DNA of 50,694 nucleotides, from the NCBI GenBank assembly GCA_005789975.1, contig SXWC01000017.1, forward strand, positions 1 through 50,694, in the 5' to 3' direction. Source of the DNA: Planctomycetaceae bacterium. GTDB taxonomy: Bacteria; Planctomycetota; Planctomycetia; Pirellulales; UBA1268. Below the pieces are notes generated by a model. That model was not told the DNA's origin and made no database searches. It saw nothing but the letters and a program-made list of their open reading frames with translations. Below, piece after piece: positions 1 through 9,795 of this stretch. Made by a program: the position numbers and the translations under genes. Every line of letters begins with the position of its first letter. Position 1 is the stretch's first letter.

Positions 1-237
1 CTCTGGAACCGGCAGTCGTCGAAGACGCGGGCGGGCATGCCCTGCACCGGCTGCACGGAGCCGGAGTTTCCCTTCTATGACCTGATGCCCGGCACGGTCT
101 TCAAGACGCAGAAAATCGCGGGCGTGATCCCGAGGGATCACCAGACCGGCACCGGGCAGCTCACGTATCTCGCCCATGCCGTCGCGGCCAAGATGGCCGC
201 GCCGCAGTGGACCAAGGAGGACATGTTCGTGGTGTAG
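1..237 (+). CDS. hhyS: [NiFe]-hydrogenase small subunit, group 1h (C-terminal part)
   Basis: This is the last 78 codons of the electron-transferring small subunit; the 5' part lies before the window. The visible C-terminus has MPCTGCTEPEFPF, a cysteine pair that binds an Fe-S cluster in small subunits, followed by a tail ending in EDMFVV and a TAG stop. The next gene is a matching large subunit. The group 1h (actinobacterial-type high-affinity) assignment comes mainly from the downstream accessory genes (Rieske/NifU-like, NHL, TPR) rather than from this fragment. It has no visible C-terminal membrane helix, as expected for that group. It would pass electrons from the Ni-Fe site to an acceptor. 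Confidence 0.88.
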   Translation, partial: LWNRQSSKTRAGMPCTGCTEPEFPFYDLMPGTVFKTQKIAGVIPRDHQTGTGQLTYLAHAVAAKMAAPQWTKEDMFVV

Positions 238-318
238 TTTTCGCGGCTGCGCGGCCATTCCCGGCCCGTGCAGGCTTGTTTCGGCCGGCGGGAAAGCCAA
301 GGGTTCCCACGGCCGATG

Positions 319-339
319 GGCATCGCGTCCGGCGATGCC
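319..339 (+). other. Intercistronic hairpin between hhyS and hhyL
   Basis: GGCATCGC, a five-base loop and GCGATGCC form a perfect 8-bp stem inside the 136-bp gap between the two hydrogenase subunit genes, about 35 bases before the hhyL start codon. There is no T-run, so it does not look like a Rho-independent terminator. It could stabilise or process the transcript and tune the subunit ratio. The function is inference. Confidence 0.45.
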
Positions 340-373
340 GGGATCAAAGGCAGTTCACGAGAAGGAGAGCATC

Positions 374-1993
374 ATGGCCACCGTCGCCGAGCCGAAGCCG
401 ATGCGGATCAGCCCGCTGGGCCGCGTCGAGGGCGATCTCGACCTCCGCATCGAGGTCACCGACGGCCTCGTCACCGACGCCTGGACCGAAGCCAGCATGT
501 TTCGCGGCTTCGAGATCATCCTCAGGGGCAAGGACCCGCAGGCCGGGCTGATCGTCACGCCCCGGATCTGCGGCATCTGCGGCGGCAGCCACCTCTACAA
601 GGCCTGCTACGCCCTCGACACCGCCTGGCGGACACACGTGCCCAGAAACGCCACGCTCATCCGGAACATCGCCCAGAGCTGCGAGACGCTGCAGTCCATC
701 CCCCGCTGGTTCTACGCGCTGTTCGTGATCGACCTCACCAACAAGAAGTACGCCCATTTGCCCGAGTACGACGAGGTGGTGCGGCGATTCGCGCCGTTCG
801 TGGGAACGAGCTACGAGAAGGGCGTCACGTTCTCGGGCAGGCCCGTGGAGGTCTACGCGATCTTCGGCGGCCAGTGGCCCCACTCCAGCTTCATGATTCC
901 CGGCGGCGTGATGTGCGCCCCGAATCTCGCCGAAGTGACCCGCTCGATCGCGATCCTCGACTCCTGGAAACGGGAGTGGCTGGAGAAGTCGTGGCTCGGC
1001 TGCTCGATCGACCGCTGGATGGAGCTGAAGACCTGGGACGACGTCTGGGCCTGGGCCGACGAGAACGAATCCCAGCGAAACAGCGACTGCGGCCTGTTCC
1101 TCCGGTTCGCGAAGCGGGCGGGCCTCGACCGCTACGGGTTCGGCTGCGGGAAATTCCTGGCCACCGGCACCTACTTCAGGCCGGAGCTCTACGAGCGGCC
1201 CACGATCGACGGGCGAAACGCGGCCCTCGTCAACCGCTCGGGCGTCTATGACGGCGCCGACTTCCACGACTTCGATCACCTCCATGTCCGCGAGAGCACG
1301 GCGCACAGTTTCTATGCGGGCGACACCTACCTGCACCCGTGGGAGGGACGGACCGAGCCCATCGACCCCGCCGCGGGACACAAGCAGGGCAAATACAGCT
1401 GGGCCAAGAGCCCGCGGTACGAACTGCCCGGCCAGGGCTCGATGCCGCTCGAGGCGGGGCCGCTGGCCCGGCAGGTGATCGCCGGCCGCCCCGGCGCCGC
1501 CCGGCATCAGGATCACGACCCGCTCTTCCTCGACGCCGTCCGGAAGGTCGGCCCGAGCGTGCTCGTCCGGGTGATGGCCCGCATGCACGAAGCCTGCAAG
1601 TATTACAAGCTCGCGCGGCAGTGGCTCTCCGAGATCGAGCTGCATGACAGCTTCTACACCAAGCCGGTGGAGCATGCGTCGGGCAAGGGGTTCGGCTCCA
1701 CGGAGGCGGCCCGCGGGTCGCTCTCCGACTGGATCGTGATCGAGCAGGGCAAGATCGCCAACTATCAGGTCGTCACCCCCACGGCCTGGAACATCGGCCC
1801 GCAGGACGCAACGATGGTGCACGGGCCGATGGAGCAGTCGTTCATCGGCGCGCCGATCCACGATCCGTCCGATCCGGTCGAGATGGGGCACGTGGCCCGC
1901 TCCTACGACTCCTGTCTCGTCTGCACCGTGCACACCTACGACGGCAAAACGGGCCGGGAGCTGGCGTCGTTCCGCATCGGCGAAACGGGGTGA
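374..1993 (+). CDS. hhyL: [NiFe]-hydrogenase large subunit, group 1h high-affinity type
   Basis: A catalytic subunit of 539 aa that holds the Ni-Fe(CN)2CO centre and oxidises H2. The N-terminal ligand motif RICGICGGSH has cysteines at residues 66 and 69. The C-terminal motif DSCLVCTVH has cysteines at about 514 and 517 and histidine at 520. It is followed by a 19-residue tail, which the maturation protease would remove after His520. The start is the ATG at 374, preceded by GAAGGAGAG; longer in-frame extensions into the intergenic gap are unlikely. The downstream cluster (protease-TPR, Rieske, NHL) matches group 1h/5 loci known from actinobacteria, where the enzyme scavenges trace atmospheric H2. 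Substrate affinity cannot be read from sequence. Confidence 0.93.
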   Translation: MATVAEPKPMRISPLGRVEGDLDLRIEVTDGLVTDAWTEASMFRGFEIILRGKDPQAGLIVTPRICGICGGSHLYKACYALDTAWRTHVPRNATLIRNIAQSCETLQSIPRWFYALFVIDLTNKKYAHLPEYDEVVRRFAPFVGTSYEKGVTFSGRPVEVYAIFGGQWPHSSFMIPGGVMCAPNLAEVTRSIAILDSWKREWLEKSWLGCSIDRWMELKTWDDVWAWADENESQRNSDCGLFLRFAKRAGLDRYGFGCGKFLATGTYFRPELYERPTIDGRNAALVNRSGVYDGADFHDFDHLHVRESTAHSFYAGDTYLHPWEGRTEPIDPAAGHKQGKYSWAKSPRYELPGQGSMPLEAGPLARQVIAGRPGAARHQDHDPLFLDAVRKVGPSVLVRVMARMHEACKYYKLARQWLSEIELHDSFYTKPVEHASGKGFGSTEAARGSLSDWIVIEQGKIANYQVVTPTAWNIGPQDATMVHGPMEQSFIGAPIHDPSDPVEMGHVARSYDSCLVCTVHTYDGKTGRELASFRIGETG

Positions 1994-1996
1994 GTC

Positions 1997-3670
1997 GTGC
2001 GGACGCTGATCATAGGCTGCGGCAATCTCCTCCGCGGCGACGATGCCGCGGGGCCGGTGCTCGTGCGCCGGATGTGGGAACGCGGTCTGCCCGAGGGGGT
2101 GCGGTGCGCCGACGGCGGCACGGGGGGCATGGATGTGGCCTTCCAGATGCGGGGCGTGCCGGAGGTGATTCTCGTGGATGCCTGCTCGTCGGGCAGCGAG
2201 CCCGGGGCGATCTTCGAGGTGCCGGGCCACGAGGTCGAAAAGCTGCCGCCGCCCACGGGCATCAACCTCCACGCCTTCCGCTGGGACCATGCGATCGCCT
2301 TCGGCCACTGGCTCCTCAAGGACGACTATCCCGCGAATGTCACCGCCTACCTGATCGAGGGTGAGCGGTACGAGCTCGGGGAAGGTCTCTCGCCGGCGGT
2401 CGATGCCGCGGTCGAGCGGCTCGTCGATCTCCTGCTCGCGAAGCTCGCCGCCGGGCCGCAGGTGGCCGAGCCCCCGCTCCCCCGGCCGCAGCCCGTGGGT
2501 GTGTTCCCGTTTCCGCGGTCGCATCTGCTCGCGCCGCCGGCGTCCGATCCGGCCCTGCGGACGGCGGCCCTCCACGGCGACGAGACCGCGGGCGAAGCCG
2601 TGCTGCCTCGATCGCCGGCGGATGCGGCCGGCACATCGCGGCTCGACCGCTACAACGCCTTTGTCCTCGCCCCCTCACCGGAGGCGCTCGCGGCCATCGA
2701 GGCGGCGGGGGACGACACCTTCACGATCCTCGCCCGTGCGGCGGCCTTCGCCCACGGGCTGATCGACGACCTGCCCGAGCCGGGATCGCTCGACGGCGAG
2801 TTGCGGGGGGTCGTGCTGATGACGGCCGCGGCGGGACTCTTCGAGCGGGGCGACGCCCGGGCGGCGCGGTCGCTGCTGGTGGAGGCGTCGGCGGCCGCCG
2901 AGGCGGCGTCGCCCGTGTTCGCGGCGCTTCTCGAGATGCAGATCGCCGCATCGTTGCCCGCCGAGGCGGCCCCGCTGGCGCTCGAACACCTCCGGCGGGC
3001 GGAGAAGCTCGCGGCCGCAGCCCGGCTCCCGCACCTCCGGTCCGACATCTGGATGCGGTTGGGCACGCTCCACCAGGGGCTCGGTGCCGACGGCAGCCGC
3101 GGACCGCTCGTCGAGGCGGTGAACTGCTACCAGAAAGCGCTGGCGGACGGGATCGAGCAAGACTCCGCCCCGGCGTCCTACGGCCAGCTGCAGAACAATC
3201 TCGGCCTGGCCTACCTCTGCATGCCGACCCGGGAGGCCGGCGACCGCCTCCGCACGGGAATCGCGGTGCAGTCGTTTCGCAAGGCCCTGCAGGTGTATGA
3301 CCGCGACAGCGATCCCGACATGTGGGCGAGCGTGACGATGAATCTCGCCAGCGCGCTGCAGTATCTCCCCTCGACGCACCCCGATGAGAATCTCGTGCAG
3401 GCCGTCGAGGCCTACGAGCAGGTGCTCGAGGTGCGGACGGAGGCCCGGGATCCGGTGGCCCATGCCCGGGTGCTCCTCAATCAGGCAAACGCCCTGGCCC
3501 ACCTCGGCATCTTCAAGCCGGCGATCGAAAAGCTCGCCAAGGCGCTCCGGCTCTTCTCCTGGCACGAATGCGGCGATGAGGCCGCGACCGCACGGGAGAT
3601 GCTCGACGGAATCCATGCCCGCATGAACGAGACCCCCGACACGACGACCACCGAGAGCCGCGGGCCGTGA
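1997..3670 (+). CDS. Hydrogenase maturation endopeptidase (HupD/HybD family, M52) fused to TPR domain
   Basis: A protein of 557 aa starting at GTG, three bases after the hhyL stop. Residues 1-150 are a complete M52 nickel-dependent maturation protease. The motif GCGNLLRGDD places Asp16, and Asp61 (VILVDACSSG) and His92 match the three metal ligands of HybD (Glu16, Asp62, His93). Residues 150-210 are a Pro-rich linker. Residues 215-540 are helical and contain TPR-like units such as YGQLQNNLGLAYL, WASVTMNLASALQYL and HARVLLNQANALAHLG. The protease should clip the HhyL tail after nickel insertion. TPR proteins accompany group 1h hydrogenases elsewhere as separate genes, so here the two appear fused. 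The reading frame is continuous with no sign of frameshift. Confidence 0.85.
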   Translation: MRTLIIGCGNLLRGDDAAGPVLVRRMWERGLPEGVRCADGGTGGMDVAFQMRGVPEVILVDACSSGSEPGAIFEVPGHEVEKLPPPTGINLHAFRWDHAIAFGHWLLKDDYPANVTAYLIEGERYELGEGLSPAVDAAVERLVDLLLAKLAAGPQVAEPPLPRPQPVGVFPFPRSHLLAPPASDPALRTAALHGDETAGEAVLPRSPADAAGTSRLDRYNAFVLAPSPEALAAIEAAGDDTFTILARAAAFAHGLIDDLPEPGSLDGELRGVVLMTAAAGLFERGDARAARSLLVEASAAAEAASPVFAALLEMQIAASLPAEAAPLALEHLRRAEKLAAAARLPHLRSDIWMRLGTLHQGLGADGSRGPLVEAVNCYQKALADGIEQDSAPASYGQLQNNLGLAYLCMPTREAGDRLRTGIAVQSFRKALQVYDRDSDPDMWASVTMNLASALQYLPSTHPDENLVQAVEAYEQVLEVRTEARDPVAHARVLLNQANALAHLGIFKPAIEKLAKALRLFSWHECGDEAATAREMLDGIHARMNETPDTTTTESRGP

Positions 3671-3703
3671 GTCCACGGCAGAGGCCGTATACCATGGGGC
3701 GTC

Positions 3704-4099
3704 ATGGATCTTCATCAGCGTCAGCAGTTCGACGTGCTCCTTCAGGCGGCGACCGAGCGGTTCGTCGTCCGGCTCGAGGAACGGCATCGGGGCACCGAAC
3801 CGGCCCTCGCGGCCCTGCGGGACGATCCCGCGGTGGCGACCGCGCGGGTCGCCGAGTTTGTGGTGGCGATCTTCGAGGACTTCCTTCTCGGGAATGCCGA
3901 TGGCGCGGCGTTCATTCTCCGGTCGCTGCCGAAGCGGTCGATCGCGGCCCACCGCACCGTGGTCGCTGCGGCGACGACCACCGAGGACCTGCTGATCACG
4001 CTCGCCCGCGGCCTGTTCGCCGAGGTGCTGCTCACGAAGACGCTCGAGTCGCTCGAACAACGCGGCGGCTATCAGGCCGTCGTCCCGGGGGCCCCATGA
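3704..4099 (+). CDS. Conserved-context small protein of the hydrogenase cluster, unknown function
   Basis: A 131-aa, mostly helical protein starting at ATG 3704, 33 bp after the TPR fusion and overlapping the next gene by ATGA. It has no cysteine, no signal peptide and no membrane segment that I can see, so it is probably cytosolic and does not carry a metal cluster through Cys. I do not recognise the family. The placement between the protease-TPR gene and the Rieske gene, with translational coupling to the latter, argues for a role in assembly of, or electron transfer from, the hydrogenase, possibly as a chaperone or adaptor. Confidence 0.72.
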   Translation: MDLHQRQQFDVLLQAATERFVVRLEERHRGTEPALAALRDDPAVATARVAEFVVAIFEDFLLGNADGAAFILRSLPKRSIAAHRTVVAAATTTEDLLITLARGLFAEVLLTKTLESLEQRGGYQAVVPGAP

Positions 4100-4758
4100 C
4101 CACCGATCCTGATGCGCGGCCGCCCGAATCGGCCGATGCCGGGCTCGAATCGCTCGCCGGGCGGGTTGACCGCTTGGTGAACGATGCCGAGTCGCTCGAG
4201 CCGGAGGCCCGCGGGAGGGCGTTCGCCCTCAAGGAGGCGATCGAGGCCTTTCATCGGTCGGGGCTGACGACGATCGTGCAGCGGCTCAAGGCTGATCCCC
4301 GGGGCAAGCAGCTGCTCTTCGAACTGGTGGATGATCCGGGCGTGCGGGCCCTGCTCGCGATGCACGGCATCATCCGCCCGCCCCCGCCCCCCACCCCGCC
4401 GGAGCCGCCGATGGAACTGGTTCAGTTGCAACTGCCTGGAGACACGAGCGGCTGGTACGAGGGCCCGAGGCAGGCCGACGTGACGCATGAAAAGCCGGTG
4501 ACGTTCGAGGGAGGCGGAGCGAAGATTGTCGTGCTCCGGGTGAAGGACGAGCTCCGCGCCTTCCGCAACGCCTGCGGCCACGTCGGCCTGCCGCTCGACC
4601 GGGGAATGTGCGACGCCGAGGCCGGCACGATCACCTGCCCGTGGCACGGGTTTCGGTTTGATGCCGACACCGGTGCGTGCCTCTCGGCGCCGGCCTGCGG
4701 GCTCGAGCCATTTCAACTGCGGGTCACGGCGGGCGTCGTGTGGGTGAAGCCGTCATGA
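4096..4758 (+). CDS. hhyE: NifU-like N-terminal domain plus Rieske [2Fe-2S] protein (HhyE-like)
   Basis: A 220-aa protein. Residues 15-92 are a helical NifU-like segment; residues 94-105 are a proline-rich hinge (RPPPPPTPPEPP). Residues 107-220 form a Rieske ferredoxin domain with CGHVGLPL (Cys160, His162) and CPWHGFRF (Cys181, His184), the full Cys2His2 set. Such Rieske-type proteins (HucE/HhyE) are reported as required for high-affinity hydrogenase activity in mycobacteria, presumably relaying electrons towards the respiratory chain. It overlaps both neighbours by ATGA, so it is part of the same operon. There is no Tat or Sec signal, so it should be cytoplasmic. The symbol is assigned by context. 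Confidence 0.87.
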   Translation: MTTDPDARPPESADAGLESLAGRVDRLVNDAESLEPEARGRAFALKEAIEAFHRSGLTTIVQRLKADPRGKQLLFELVDDPGVRALLAMHGIIRPPPPPTPPEPPMELVQLQLPGDTSGWYEGPRQADVTHEKPVTFEGGGAKIVVLRVKDELRAFRNACGHVGLPLDRGMCDAEAGTITCPWHGFRFDADTGACLSAPACGLEPFQLRVTAGVVWVKPS

Positions 4759-5951
4759 CGCCCGCACCGGCCGTGCATGCGGGCTGGTCGCCGGCCTGCT
4801 GGCTCGGCGCACCCTCCCCCGGCGGCCTGGCGCTTCCCGCTGCAGAGCCCACGGCCGATCAACTCTACGCGCCCCGCGGCGTGTGGCTCGACGACGAGCG
4901 GCTCGTGGTCTGCGATTCGGGCAACCACCGCGTGCTGATCTGGCGGGGCGTGCCCGCGGAGTCGCACGCCGGCGCCGACGTCGTGCTCGGCCAGTCGTCG
5001 TTCACCGAGGAGGGCCCGGCCGCCCATGGCCGCGGGCCGGCCAACGGCCTCCATCTGCCGACGGGCGTGATCGTGACCGGAGGGAAACTCCTGATCGCCG
5101 ACTCCTGGCATCACCGGATCCTCGTCTGGGACCGCGTGCCCGACTCGAGCGATACGCCGCCCGACTGGTGTCTCGGTCAGCCATCGCTCGCCGACGTCGC
5201 ACGCAATCGCGGCGCTGGACCGGCGGCCGACACCCTCTCCTGGCCCTACGGCCTCGCCTGGATCGCGGGCCGGCTCCACGTGGCCGACACCGGCAACCGC
5301 CGCGTGCTGATCTGGAACGGCCTGCCCGACCGCGACGCGCCGGCCGATGTCGTGCTCGGCCAGGGCGACATGCGCTCGGCCGACGAGAATCGCGGCGGAC
5401 CGCCGGGCCCGGCCTCGTTTCGCTGGCCGCACGCGCTGGCCGGCGATGACAGCATGCTGTTCGTGGCCGACGCGGGCAACCACCGCGTGCTCGGCTGGCA
5501 TGGCCGACCCGACGGCGACCGCCCAGCCGACATGGTGCTCGGCCAGCCCGACTTCGCCACCGCCGCCGAGCTGCCCCACCGGCCACAGGGCCCGCACCGG
5601 CTGCGGTTTCCGTACGGGATCGCCCTGGCCCACGACACCCTTGCCGTCGCCGACACGGCCAACAACCGGGTCCTGTTCTGGCCACTGTCCGGCGGAATGC
5701 TGTGCGGTCCGGCGGCCGCGGAGGTCATCGGGCAGGAAAACTTCGACGCCAGCGGCGAAAATCGTTGGCAGGCGGTCACCGCCGACACGCTCTGCTGGCC
5801 GTATGGAATCTGTCTTCACGAGGGATCACTTCACCAGGGATCGGTCCAAAATGGATCGAGCGAACCACCGGAGGCGGTAGCGCGGCTCTGGCTGGCCGGG
5901 GCCGACTCGGGCAACAATCGCGTGATGCTCTGGCAGCGGGGAGGTGGCTGA
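4755..5951 (+). CDS. NHL-repeat six-bladed beta-propeller protein
   Basis: A 398-aa protein with six recognisable NHL-type blades, each ending in a variant of [AC][10 protein letters not shown] ([66 protein letters not shown]). The copies are regularly spaced, so a closed propeller is expected. There is no signal peptide. NHL proteins are recurrent members of group 1h hydrogenase loci, where their role is unknown; a scaffold for the hydrogenase or its Rieske partner is a reasonable inference. The start ATG 4755 overlaps the hhyE stop, and the stop overlaps the hypC start as TGATG, so expression is tightly coupled. Confidence 0.88.
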   Translation: MTPAPAVHAGWSPACWLGAPSPGGLALPAAEPTADQLYAPRGVWLDDERLVVCDSGNHRVLIWRGVPAESHAGADVVLGQSSFTEEGPAAHGRGPANGLHLPTGVIVTGGKLLIADSWHHRILVWDRVPDSSDTPPDWCLGQPSLADVARNRGAGPAADTLSWPYGLAWIAGRLHVADTGNRRVLIWNGLPDRDAPADVVLGQGDMRSADENRGGPPGPASFRWPHALAGDDSMLFVADAGNHRVLGWHGRPDGDRPADMVLGQPDFATAAELPHRPQGPHRLRFPYGIALAHDTLAVADTANNRVLFWPLSGGMLCGPAAAEVIGQENFDASGENRWQAVTADTLCWPYGICLHEGSLHQGSVQNGSSEPPEAVARLWLAGADSGNNRVMLWQRGGG

Positions 5952-6226
5952 TGTGTCTTGCCGTGCCGGGACTCGTCGAATCGATCCGCGAGGAAGCGGG
6001 CACGCGGATGGGCCGCGTGAACTTCGGGGGCGTCGTCAAGGACGTCTGCCTCGCCTACCTGCCCGAGATCACCGTCGGCGACTACACGATCGTCCACGTG
6101 GGCTTCGCGATCTCGAAGATCGACGAGGCCTCGGCCCTGGCCACGCTCCGGACGTTCGAAGACCTCGGCCTCCTGGAGGAGAGCCTCGAGGAGCTCCGCG
6201 GCGACGATGCCACGGCCACGCCATGA
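5951..6226 (+). CDS. hypC: Hydrogenase assembly chaperone HypC
   Basis: A 91-aa protein of the HypC/HupF family. It begins MCLAVPG, with the essential Cys2 exposed after Met removal, and has [11 protein letters not shown] in the typical place. HypC carries the Fe(CN)2CO precursor between HypD and the hydrogenase large subunit and keeps the subunit open for nickel insertion. It overlaps the NHL gene by one base and hypD by four. It is the first of a hypC-hypD-hypE run; hypA, hypB and hypF are not in the window and should lie elsewhere. Confidence 0.95.
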   Translation: MCLAVPGLVESIREEAGTRMGRVNFGGVVKDVCLAYLPEITVGDYTIVHVGFAISKIDEASALATLRTFEDLGLLEESLEELRGDDATATP

Positions 6227-7389
6227 AGCACCTCACGGAATACCGCGACGCGGACACGGCCCGGCGACTGGCCGCCGAGATCGGCCGGATCGTGACGCGG
6301 CCGTGGGCCATCATGGAGGTCTGCGGCGGGCAGACCCACTCCATCATCCGCAACGGCGTCGATCAGCTCCTGCCCGCCGAGGTGGAGTTGATCCACGGGC
6401 CGGGCTGCCCCGTCTGCGTCACACCGCTGGAGACGATCGACCGCGCCCTGGCGATCGCCGCCACGCCGGGGGTGATCCTCTGCTCGTTCGGCGACATGCT
6501 CCGCGTGCCGGGGTCGCGGGAGAATCTCTTCTCGGTCAAGGGCCGCGGCGGGGATGTCCGCGTCGTCTACTCGCCGCTCGACGCCGTGCAGATCGCCCGG
6601 GCCCATCCCGACCGCGAGGTGGTCTTCCTGGCGATCGGCTTCGAGACCACGGCGCCGGCCAACGCGATGGCCGTCACGCTCGCGAAGCGGCAGGGGCTGA
6701 AGAACTTCTCGATGCTCGTGTCGCACGTCCTCGTGCCGCCGGCCATCGAGGCGATCATGCGGAGCCCGGGCAACCGCGTGAACGCGTTCCTCGCGGCGGG
6801 GCATGTGTGCAGCGTGATGGGCACCTGGCAGTATCCGCCGCTCGCCGCGCGGTTTCGGGTGCCGATCGTGGTCACGGGCTTCGAGCCGCTCGACCTCCTG
6901 GAAGGCATCCGGCGGACCGTCCTGCAGCTCGAGCAGGGCCGCCACGAACTGGAGAATGCCTATGCCCGCGTCGTGAGCGAGCGGGGCAACGAGCCGGCGC
7001 AGGGAGTCGTCGCGGAGGTGTTCGCGCCGGTCGATCGGGCCTGGCGGGGGATCGGCACGATTCCCGCGAGCGGCTGGCGGCTGGCCGACGCCTACCGCGA
7101 CTACGACGCCGAGATCCGCTTCGCGGTCGGTGGCATCACCGCCGTCGAGTCGCCCCTCTGCAAGGCCGGCGAGGTCCTGCGGGGCACGCTCAAGCCCAAC
7201 CAGTGCCCAGCCTTCGGCAAGGAGTGCACGCCGCGGACGCCGCTCGGCGCGACGATGGTGTCGGGCGAGGGCGCCTGCGCGGCCTACTACAATGCCGGCC
7301 GGTGGTCCGACTCCGGGGCGGCATGTGCAGACCTGCCGGAAACGATGCTCGGACGGGGGCCCGCGGGTGTCGGAGACCACTCTTCATGA
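6223..7389 (+). CDS. hypD: Hydrogenase formation protein HypD
   Basis: A 388-aa protein of normal family length. It shows EVCGGQTH (Cys34) and GPGCPVCV (Cys62, Cys65), the conserved motifs for Fe binding and thiol redox. C-terminal cysteines around [12 protein letters not shown] are consistent with the [4Fe-4S] cluster. HypD is the scaffold on which CN and CO ligands are added to iron, with HypC. Start and stop overlap hypC and hypE by ATGA, so the three are translationally coupled. No anomaly was seen. Confidence 0.96.
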   Translation: MKHLTEYRDADTARRLAAEIGRIVTRPWAIMEVCGGQTHSIIRNGVDQLLPAEVELIHGPGCPVCVTPLETIDRALAIAATPGVILCSFGDMLRVPGSRENLFSVKGRGGDVRVVYSPLDAVQIARAHPDREVVFLAIGFETTAPANAMAVTLAKRQGLKNFSMLVSHVLVPPAIEAIMRSPGNRVNAFLAAGHVCSVMGTWQYPPLAARFRVPIVVTGFEPLDLLEGIRRTVLQLEQGRHELENAYARVVSERGNEPAQGVVAEVFAPVDRAWRGIGTIPASGWRLADAYRDYDAEIRFAVGGITAVESPLCKAGEVLRGTLKPNQCPAFGKECTPRTPLGATMVSGEGACAAYYNAGRWSDSGAACADLPETMLGRGPAGVGDHSS

Positions 7390-8459
7390 GCGATGGGCCC
7401 GACCTCCCCGCCTTCGTCTGCCCGCTGCCGCTCCGCGACTACCCGCACGTGGTCATGGGACACGGCGGCGGCGGCGCGCTTTCCCGAGACCTGATCGAGC
7501 ATGTCTTTCTGTCCGCCTTCTCCAATCCCCTGCTCGAACGGCTCGGCGACTCGACCGTGATCGACGTCGCCGCCGATCTCGCCGGCGGCGGACGGCTGGT
7601 GCTCTCGACCGATTCCTACGTGGTGCGGCCGCTCTTCTTTCCCGGCGGCTCGATCGGCGACCTCGCCGTCAACGGCACCGTCAACGATCTCGCGATGAGC
7701 GGCGGCCGGCCGCTCTACCTCACGGCCGGCTTCATCATCGAGGAGGGGCTCGCGATCGGTGAACTGGCCGAGGTGGCGCGGCGCATGGCGGCGGCCGCCG
7801 TGGCCGCGGGCGTGCGGATCGTGACGGGCGACACGAAGGTGGTCGAGCGCGGCCACGGCGATGGCGTCTACATCAACACCGCCGGGGTCGGCGTCGTGCC
7901 GCCCGGGCTCGGGCTTGGCGTGGAGCCCGTCCGGCCGGGCGACGTGGTGCTCGCGAGCGGCACGCTCGGCGATCACGGCATGGCGATCATGAGCGTGCGC
8001 GAGGGGCTGGCGTTCGAGGCCGCGATCGTCAGCGACTCGGCGCCGCTCCACGGCCTCGTCGCCGCGATGCTGGCGGCCTGCCCGGCGATCCGGCTCCTCC
8101 GCGACCCAACCCGCGGCGGCGCGGCGACGAGTCTCGTCGAGATCGCCGGCCTGGCCGGCGTCGGCATCGAGATCGACGAGCAGGCGATCCCGGTGCGTCG
8201 TCAGGTGGCCGCGGCCTGCGAGATCCTCGGGCTCGACCCGCTCCAGGTGGCCAACGAGGGCAAGCTCCTCGCCGTCGTGCCGGGGGAATCCGCCGACCGG
8301 ATTCTGGCCGCGATGCGGCGGCTCGAGCACGGCCGCGACGCCGTCCCCATTGGCCGGGTGGTGGAGGGGCACCCCGGGATGGTGGTGATGCGAACGGCCA
8401 TCGGCGGCACTCGGGTGATCCCGATGCCCCTCGGCGAGCAGCTGCCGCGCATCTGCTGA
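7386..8459 (+). CDS. hypE: Carbamoyl dehydratase HypE
   Basis: A 357-aa AIR-synthase-like (PurM-fold) protein with the glycine-rich [15 protein letters not shown] near the N-terminus and GDTKVVERG in the ATP-binding region. It ends in LPRIC; the last-residue cysteine is thiocarbamoylated by HypF and dehydrated to the thiocyanate that supplies CN to the Ni-Fe site. It ends the plus-strand hydrogenase operon and faces the convergent group 3b hydrogenase alpha gene, 40 bp away. It may serve both enzymes. Confidence 0.96.
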   Translation: MSDGPDLPAFVCPLPLRDYPHVVMGHGGGGALSRDLIEHVFLSAFSNPLLERLGDSTVIDVAADLAGGGRLVLSTDSYVVRPLFFPGGSIGDLAVNGTVNDLAMSGGRPLYLTAGFIIEEGLAIGELAEVARRMAAAAVAAGVRIVTGDTKVVERGHGDGVYINTAGVGVVPPGLGLGVEPVRPGDVVLASGTLGDHGMAIMSVREGLAFEAAIVSDSAPLHGLVAAMLAACPAIRLLRDPTRGGAATSLVEIAGLAGVGIEIDEQAIPVRRQVAAACEILGLDPLQVANEGKLLAVVPGESADRILAAMRRLEHGRDAVPIGRVVEGHPGMVVMRTAIGGTRVIPMPLGEQLPRIC

Positions 8460-8499
8460 TCGCGATGAAGCCCCTCCGCCCGGCGACGGCCCGCGGTCG

Positions 8500-9795
8500 C
8501 TATCGCGACACGTCGAGCCTGAGGAAATGCGTGGCGCAGCTGATGCAGGGATCGTAGTCGCGGATCAGCCGCTCGCAGGCATGCGTGGCCGCCGCGTCGT
8601 CGAGCGCGAGCGCGGCGGGCAGCATCGCCTTGAGATCGGCCTCGATCTGCGCCTGGTTCTGCGACGTCGGCGGCACGATCACCGCGTGCGCGACGAGCCC
8701 GTCATCGCCGATCTCGTAGCGATGATAGAGAAGCCCGCGCGGCGCCTCGGTGGCATGGCAGCCGACCCCCGCCCGCGGCTCGTAGTCGATGCGGCAGGCC
8801 GCGACCTCGGCCACGGCCTCCCGCGCGATCGCCAGCGCCTCCTCGAAGGCGGCCGCGATCTCGATGGCCCGGGCCACGATGCTCTGCGCCGAAAGCCGCA
8901 GCGGAAACTCCAGTCCGCACGCCTCAGCGGCCCGGCGGGCCAGGGGCGGCAGAAGGTCCCGGCAGAGGTTGACCCGGGCGAGCGGTCCCACGAGGTAGGG
9001 CTGAGAGTCGGGCACGGTCAGGCTGTGCAGCGCGGTGCTCCAAGGCACCTGCCGTTCCGCGAAGTGGCGTTCGTAATCGGCCACGTCGATGTCGAGCCCG
9101 CGGCTCGACACGATCCGCCCGTCGTCGAGCGGATAGCCCGCGGCCGGACGGAGCGACACGCAGTCGTAATCGTGCGGCCTGCCCGGAAAGTCGAACCGGC
9201 TCACTTCGGCGATCATCTCGAGCGACGCGGCGAGCCCCCACTCGAGTTCGGGCACGAGGCCGCGGACATCGGCCACCGCCGGACTGCGGTAGAAGCCCCC
9301 GACGGTGACGTTGATCGGATGCACCGCGCGGCCGCCGATCACCTCCATCAGCCGCGTGCCGACGCTCTTGAGCCGCAGACCGCGGTTGACCAGATCCGGA
9401 TGCGTCGCGGCGAGCGTGAATCCGCTCTCGGCTCCGAGAAAATCGGGGGCATGCAGCAGGTGCACGTGGAGCGCGTGGCTCTGGATCCACTCGCCACAGT
9501 AGAGCAGGCGGCGGAGCCGGTGGATGTCGGGGGTCACCGTGATCCCCAGAGCCTTCTCGAGCGCCGCGCAGGCCGTCATCTGATAGGCCACCGGACAGAT
9601 GCCGCAGATTCTCGCCACGATGTCGGGCACCTCGCGGACCTCCCGGCCGCGGACGAGCCGCTCGAAGAAGCGGGGCGGCTCGTAGATCGAGAACTCGGCG
9701 ATCTCGACCGCTCCATCGACCACGCGAACCCGAAGCGAGCCCTCCCCCTCCACGCGGGTGAGCGACTTGACGTTGAACCGACGCACCACGCTCAT
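8500..9795 (-). CDS. hyhL: NAD(P)-linked [NiFe]-hydrogenase (group 3b) large alpha subunit
   Basis: A 431-aa catalytic subunit of the sulfhydrogenase / group 3b family. The N-terminal motif [11 protein letters not shown] has Cys64 and Cys67. The C-terminal motif DPCISCATH has Cys417, Cys420 and His423. Only eight residues follow His423, so the cleavable tail is very short compared with the 19 residues of HhyL in this window. It overlaps the delta gene by ATGA. Group 3b enzymes are cytosolic and couple H2 to NADP(H) or NAD(H); in aerobes they can evolve H2 during fermentation under hypoxia. It is last in its operon. Confidence 0.92.
   Translation of the reverse strand: MSVVRRFNVKSLTRVEGEGSLRVRVVDGAVEIAEFSIYEPPRFFERLVRGREVREVPDIVARICGICPVAYQMTACAALEKALGITVTPDIHRLRRLLYCGEWIQSHALHVHLLHAPDFLGAESGFTLAATHPDLVNRGLRLKSVGTRLMEVIGGRAVHPINVTVGGFYRSPAVADVRGLVPELEWGLAASLEMIAEVSRFDFPGRPHDYDCVSLRPAAGYPLDDGRIVSSRGLDIDVADYERHFAERQVPWSTALHSLTVPDSQPYLVGPLARVNLCRDLLPPLARRAAEACGLEFPLRLSAQSIVARAIEIAAAFEEALAIAREAVAEVAACRIDYEPRAGVGCHATEAPRGLLYHRYEIGDDGLVAHAVIVPPTSQNQAQIEADLKAMLPAALALDDAAATHACERLIRDYDPCISCATHFLRLDVSR

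Noticed and set aside
344..2575. A 743-codon open frame on the minus strand across hhyL.
   Set aside because: It is antisense to a clear hydrogenase gene, is His/Arg/Gly-biased and shows no family motif; a high-GC shadow.
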